From Patescibacteria group bacterium (GTDB lineage Bacteria; Patescibacteriota; Minisyncoccia; Phycocordibacterales; GWA1-40-21): DNA of 6,195 bases. The first letter of the stretch is position 1. Each line of letters starts with the position of its first letter. Under the pieces are notes generated by a model, which was not told where the DNA came from, searched no databases, and worked only from the letters and a program-made list of their open reading frames with translations. Below are positions 5,217 through 6,195 of this stretch, one piece after another. A program made the position numbers and the translations under genes. The stretch covers positions 1 through 6,195 of the forward strand of contig JAGXAA010000053.1 of the NCBI GenBank assembly GCA_018971765.1, given 5' to 3'.

Positions 5217-5966
5217 ATGCTATTAAACGCGAAAGTTTTATTGGACCAAGCTTGGGAAATATACAAGAAAAGTTTTTGGATATTTTTCGGCATTATAATT
5301 CTGCCCATGCTTGCCTCAACGGCATTAACTTATTCCATTTCCGCGTCGACGAGCTTGTTGCTTTTAAAATCGCCGTCTCTCAATTCGCTTGGCTTGGAAA
5401 TGTTAATTTTATCCGGCGCCTTAACTTTAGCCGTTATCGTGATTCAAGTATGGGGCCAGACGGCTTTGCTTTGCGCCATCAAAGACAGAAAAGAAAATAT
5501 CGGCCTTAAGGAATCTTATCGACGGGGTTGGGACAAAATAATTTCATATTTCTGGGTTTCTTTTTTGTCGGGTATTATTATTTCCGTCGGACTTTTCTTC
5601 TTTCTTGTTCCGGGTCTGATTTTCTTGGTGTGGTTCGGTTTGGCGTCATTCGTGTTTATTTCTGAAAATAAAAAAGGCTGGTCGGCTTTAATGACAAGCA
5701 AAAATTACGCCAGAGGAAATTGGCGGGGGGTGTTTTGGCGGTTTTTATTCATCGGGACGATTGCTTATTTGTTTTTGCACTTATTTAATACGCTGGAAGT
5801 GTTCACGCCCATTCCCGCTATTCGGGAAATTTATTTTTATTTCGGTTACGCGCTGATGTCTCCGATGGCTACGATTTATTTGTTCTTGATTTATGAGAAT
5901 TTGAAAAAGATCAAAAATGACGATTTCGTTCATCAAGATTATCAAAAATCTGAACGGAAAAAATAA
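5217..5966 (+). CDS. Integral membrane protein, about six helices
   Basis: This 249-residue protein has hydrophobic segments at about 20-42, 60-88, 108-130, 131-149, 171-192 and 204-227, and a charged C-terminal tail (KKIKNDDF...KSERKK) expected inside the cell. The block LVPGLIFLVWFGLASFVF (130-147) followed by GWSALMTSKNYARGNWRGVFWR (154-175) resembles a loose group of bacterial membrane proteins (DUF975, YciC and glycerophosphodiester phosphodiesterase membrane-domain types). In these, a Pro-Gly turn between two helices precedes an 'al..S..l..g' helix. No catalytic domain is present, so no enzyme activity is claimed. There is no clear Shine-Dalgarno site. The next gene starts 3 nt after the stop, suggesting co-transcription and translational coupling. 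Confidence 0.85.
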   Translation: MLLNAKVLLDQAWEIYKKSFWIFFGIIILPMLASTALTYSISASTSLLLLKSPSLNSLGLEMLILSGALTLAVIVIQVWGQTALLCAIKDRKENIGLKESYRRGWDKIISYFWVSFLSGIIISVGLFFFLVPGLIFLVWFGLASFVFISENKKGWSALMTSKNYARGNWRGVFWRFLFIGTIAYLFLHLFNTLEVFTPIPAIREIYFYFGYALMSPMATIYLFLIYENLKKIKNDDFVHQDYQKSERKK

Positions 5967-5969
5967 GCG

Positions 5970-6195
5970 GTGAAAAAATTTCAGAGAAAAATAGAAGATT
6001 TCGTTTGTAAAAACTGCGGAACTGGCGTGAAGGGCGACGGCTACACCAATCATTGTCCGAAATGCCTCTGGAGCAGGTATGTTGATGTGAATCCTGGCGA
6101 CAGAGAAGAGAAGCGCGGAGGAACGATGAAACCTACGGGCATCTTTCTTGAGAGCGCCGAAAATACGATTGTTCACATATGCGTCAAATGCGGTT
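5970..6195 (+). CDS. RNHCP-domain zinc-binding protein (3' end beyond window)
   Basis: The visible 75 codons start at a GTG 3 nt after the previous stop and read off the end of the window. The N-terminal part matches the RNHCP family: FVCKNCG (C13, C16), then TNHCPKCLWSRYVD (C29, C32; the family's name motif RNHCP appears here as TNHCP), NPGDR (41-45), the GGTMKPTGI segment (50-58), and a further CVKCG (C71, C74). The three CxxC pairs should bind zinc. The family is widespread in bacteria and archaea with no established function that I know of; a nucleic-acid or RNA-related role is often guessed from its zinc-ribbon look. The close spacing suggests an operon with the membrane protein, but a functional link is unproven. 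No Shine-Dalgarno site is evident, so expression probably relies on coupling. Confidence 0.9.
   Translation, partial: MKKFQRKIEDFVCKNCGTGVKGDGYTNHCPKCLWSRYVDVNPGDREEKRGGTMKPTGIFLESAENTIVHICVKCG

Noticed and set aside
1..6195. TGA recoding as in Gracilibacteria or SR1
   Set aside because: No in-frame TGA occurs in any gene and glycine and tryptophan use standard codons; all visible stops are TAA or TAG, which tells nothing about TGA.
1..6195. CRISPR array, defence island or transposase gene
   Set aside because: There are no regularly spaced direct repeats, and no nuclease or transposase motifs outside the PolA 5' nuclease domain.

Overview
The window reads as chromosomal DNA of a small-genome bacterium, most likely a Parcubacteria-type member of the Candidate Phyla Radiation (Patescibacteria). 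The basis is indirect: a type IV prepilin of the style common there, preceded by a one-helix membrane protein; a family-A DNA polymerase that has lost most of its proofreading domain; several small orphan proteins; core genes without Shine-Dalgarno sites; and an RNHCP zinc-binding protein. All recognised genes lie on the + strand. No in-frame TGA occurs and all seven visible stops are TAA or TAG, so there is no sign of TGA recoding. Taxonomy is inference, as there is no rRNA or ribosomal protein in view.

Layout. Bases 26-865 hold a two-gene pilin unit: a 91-residue single-pass membrane protein, then a type IV prepilin. Bases 866-1061 are non-coding and contain a 10-bp perfect hairpin inside a weaker outer stem. 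Bases 1062-1475 encode an unrecognised 137-residue protein with a strong ribosome binding site, closed by an intrinsic terminator. Just past that terminator an extended -10 promoter sits 6 nt before the GTG of polA (1547-3976), suggesting a leaderless transcript. polA has its own terminator, followed by tRNA-Pro(UGG) at 4055-4130. Bases 4131-5216 are an accessory-looking stretch with two orphan small genes (4324-4683 and 4742-4939), a strong terminator (4967-5004), and two related inverted-repeat elements on either side (4159-4210 and 5034-5178). From 5217 come a six-helix membrane protein and, 3 nt after it, an RNHCP-domain gene cut by the window end.

The clearest non-genic signal is the element at 5034-5178. 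Its imperfect 42-45 nt terminal inverted repeats stop exactly where a 6-bp direct repeat (TTTTCT) begins on each side, the pattern expected of a MITE-like non-autonomous transposon with a target-site duplication. A shorter, decayed relative of its ends lies just downstream of the tRNA gene, so the two orphan genes are bracketed by related repeats. I see no transposase, CRISPR array, toxin-antitoxin pair or recognisable defence system. The orphan genes are the only place where an undescribed function could hide, and their role cannot be read from sequence alone.
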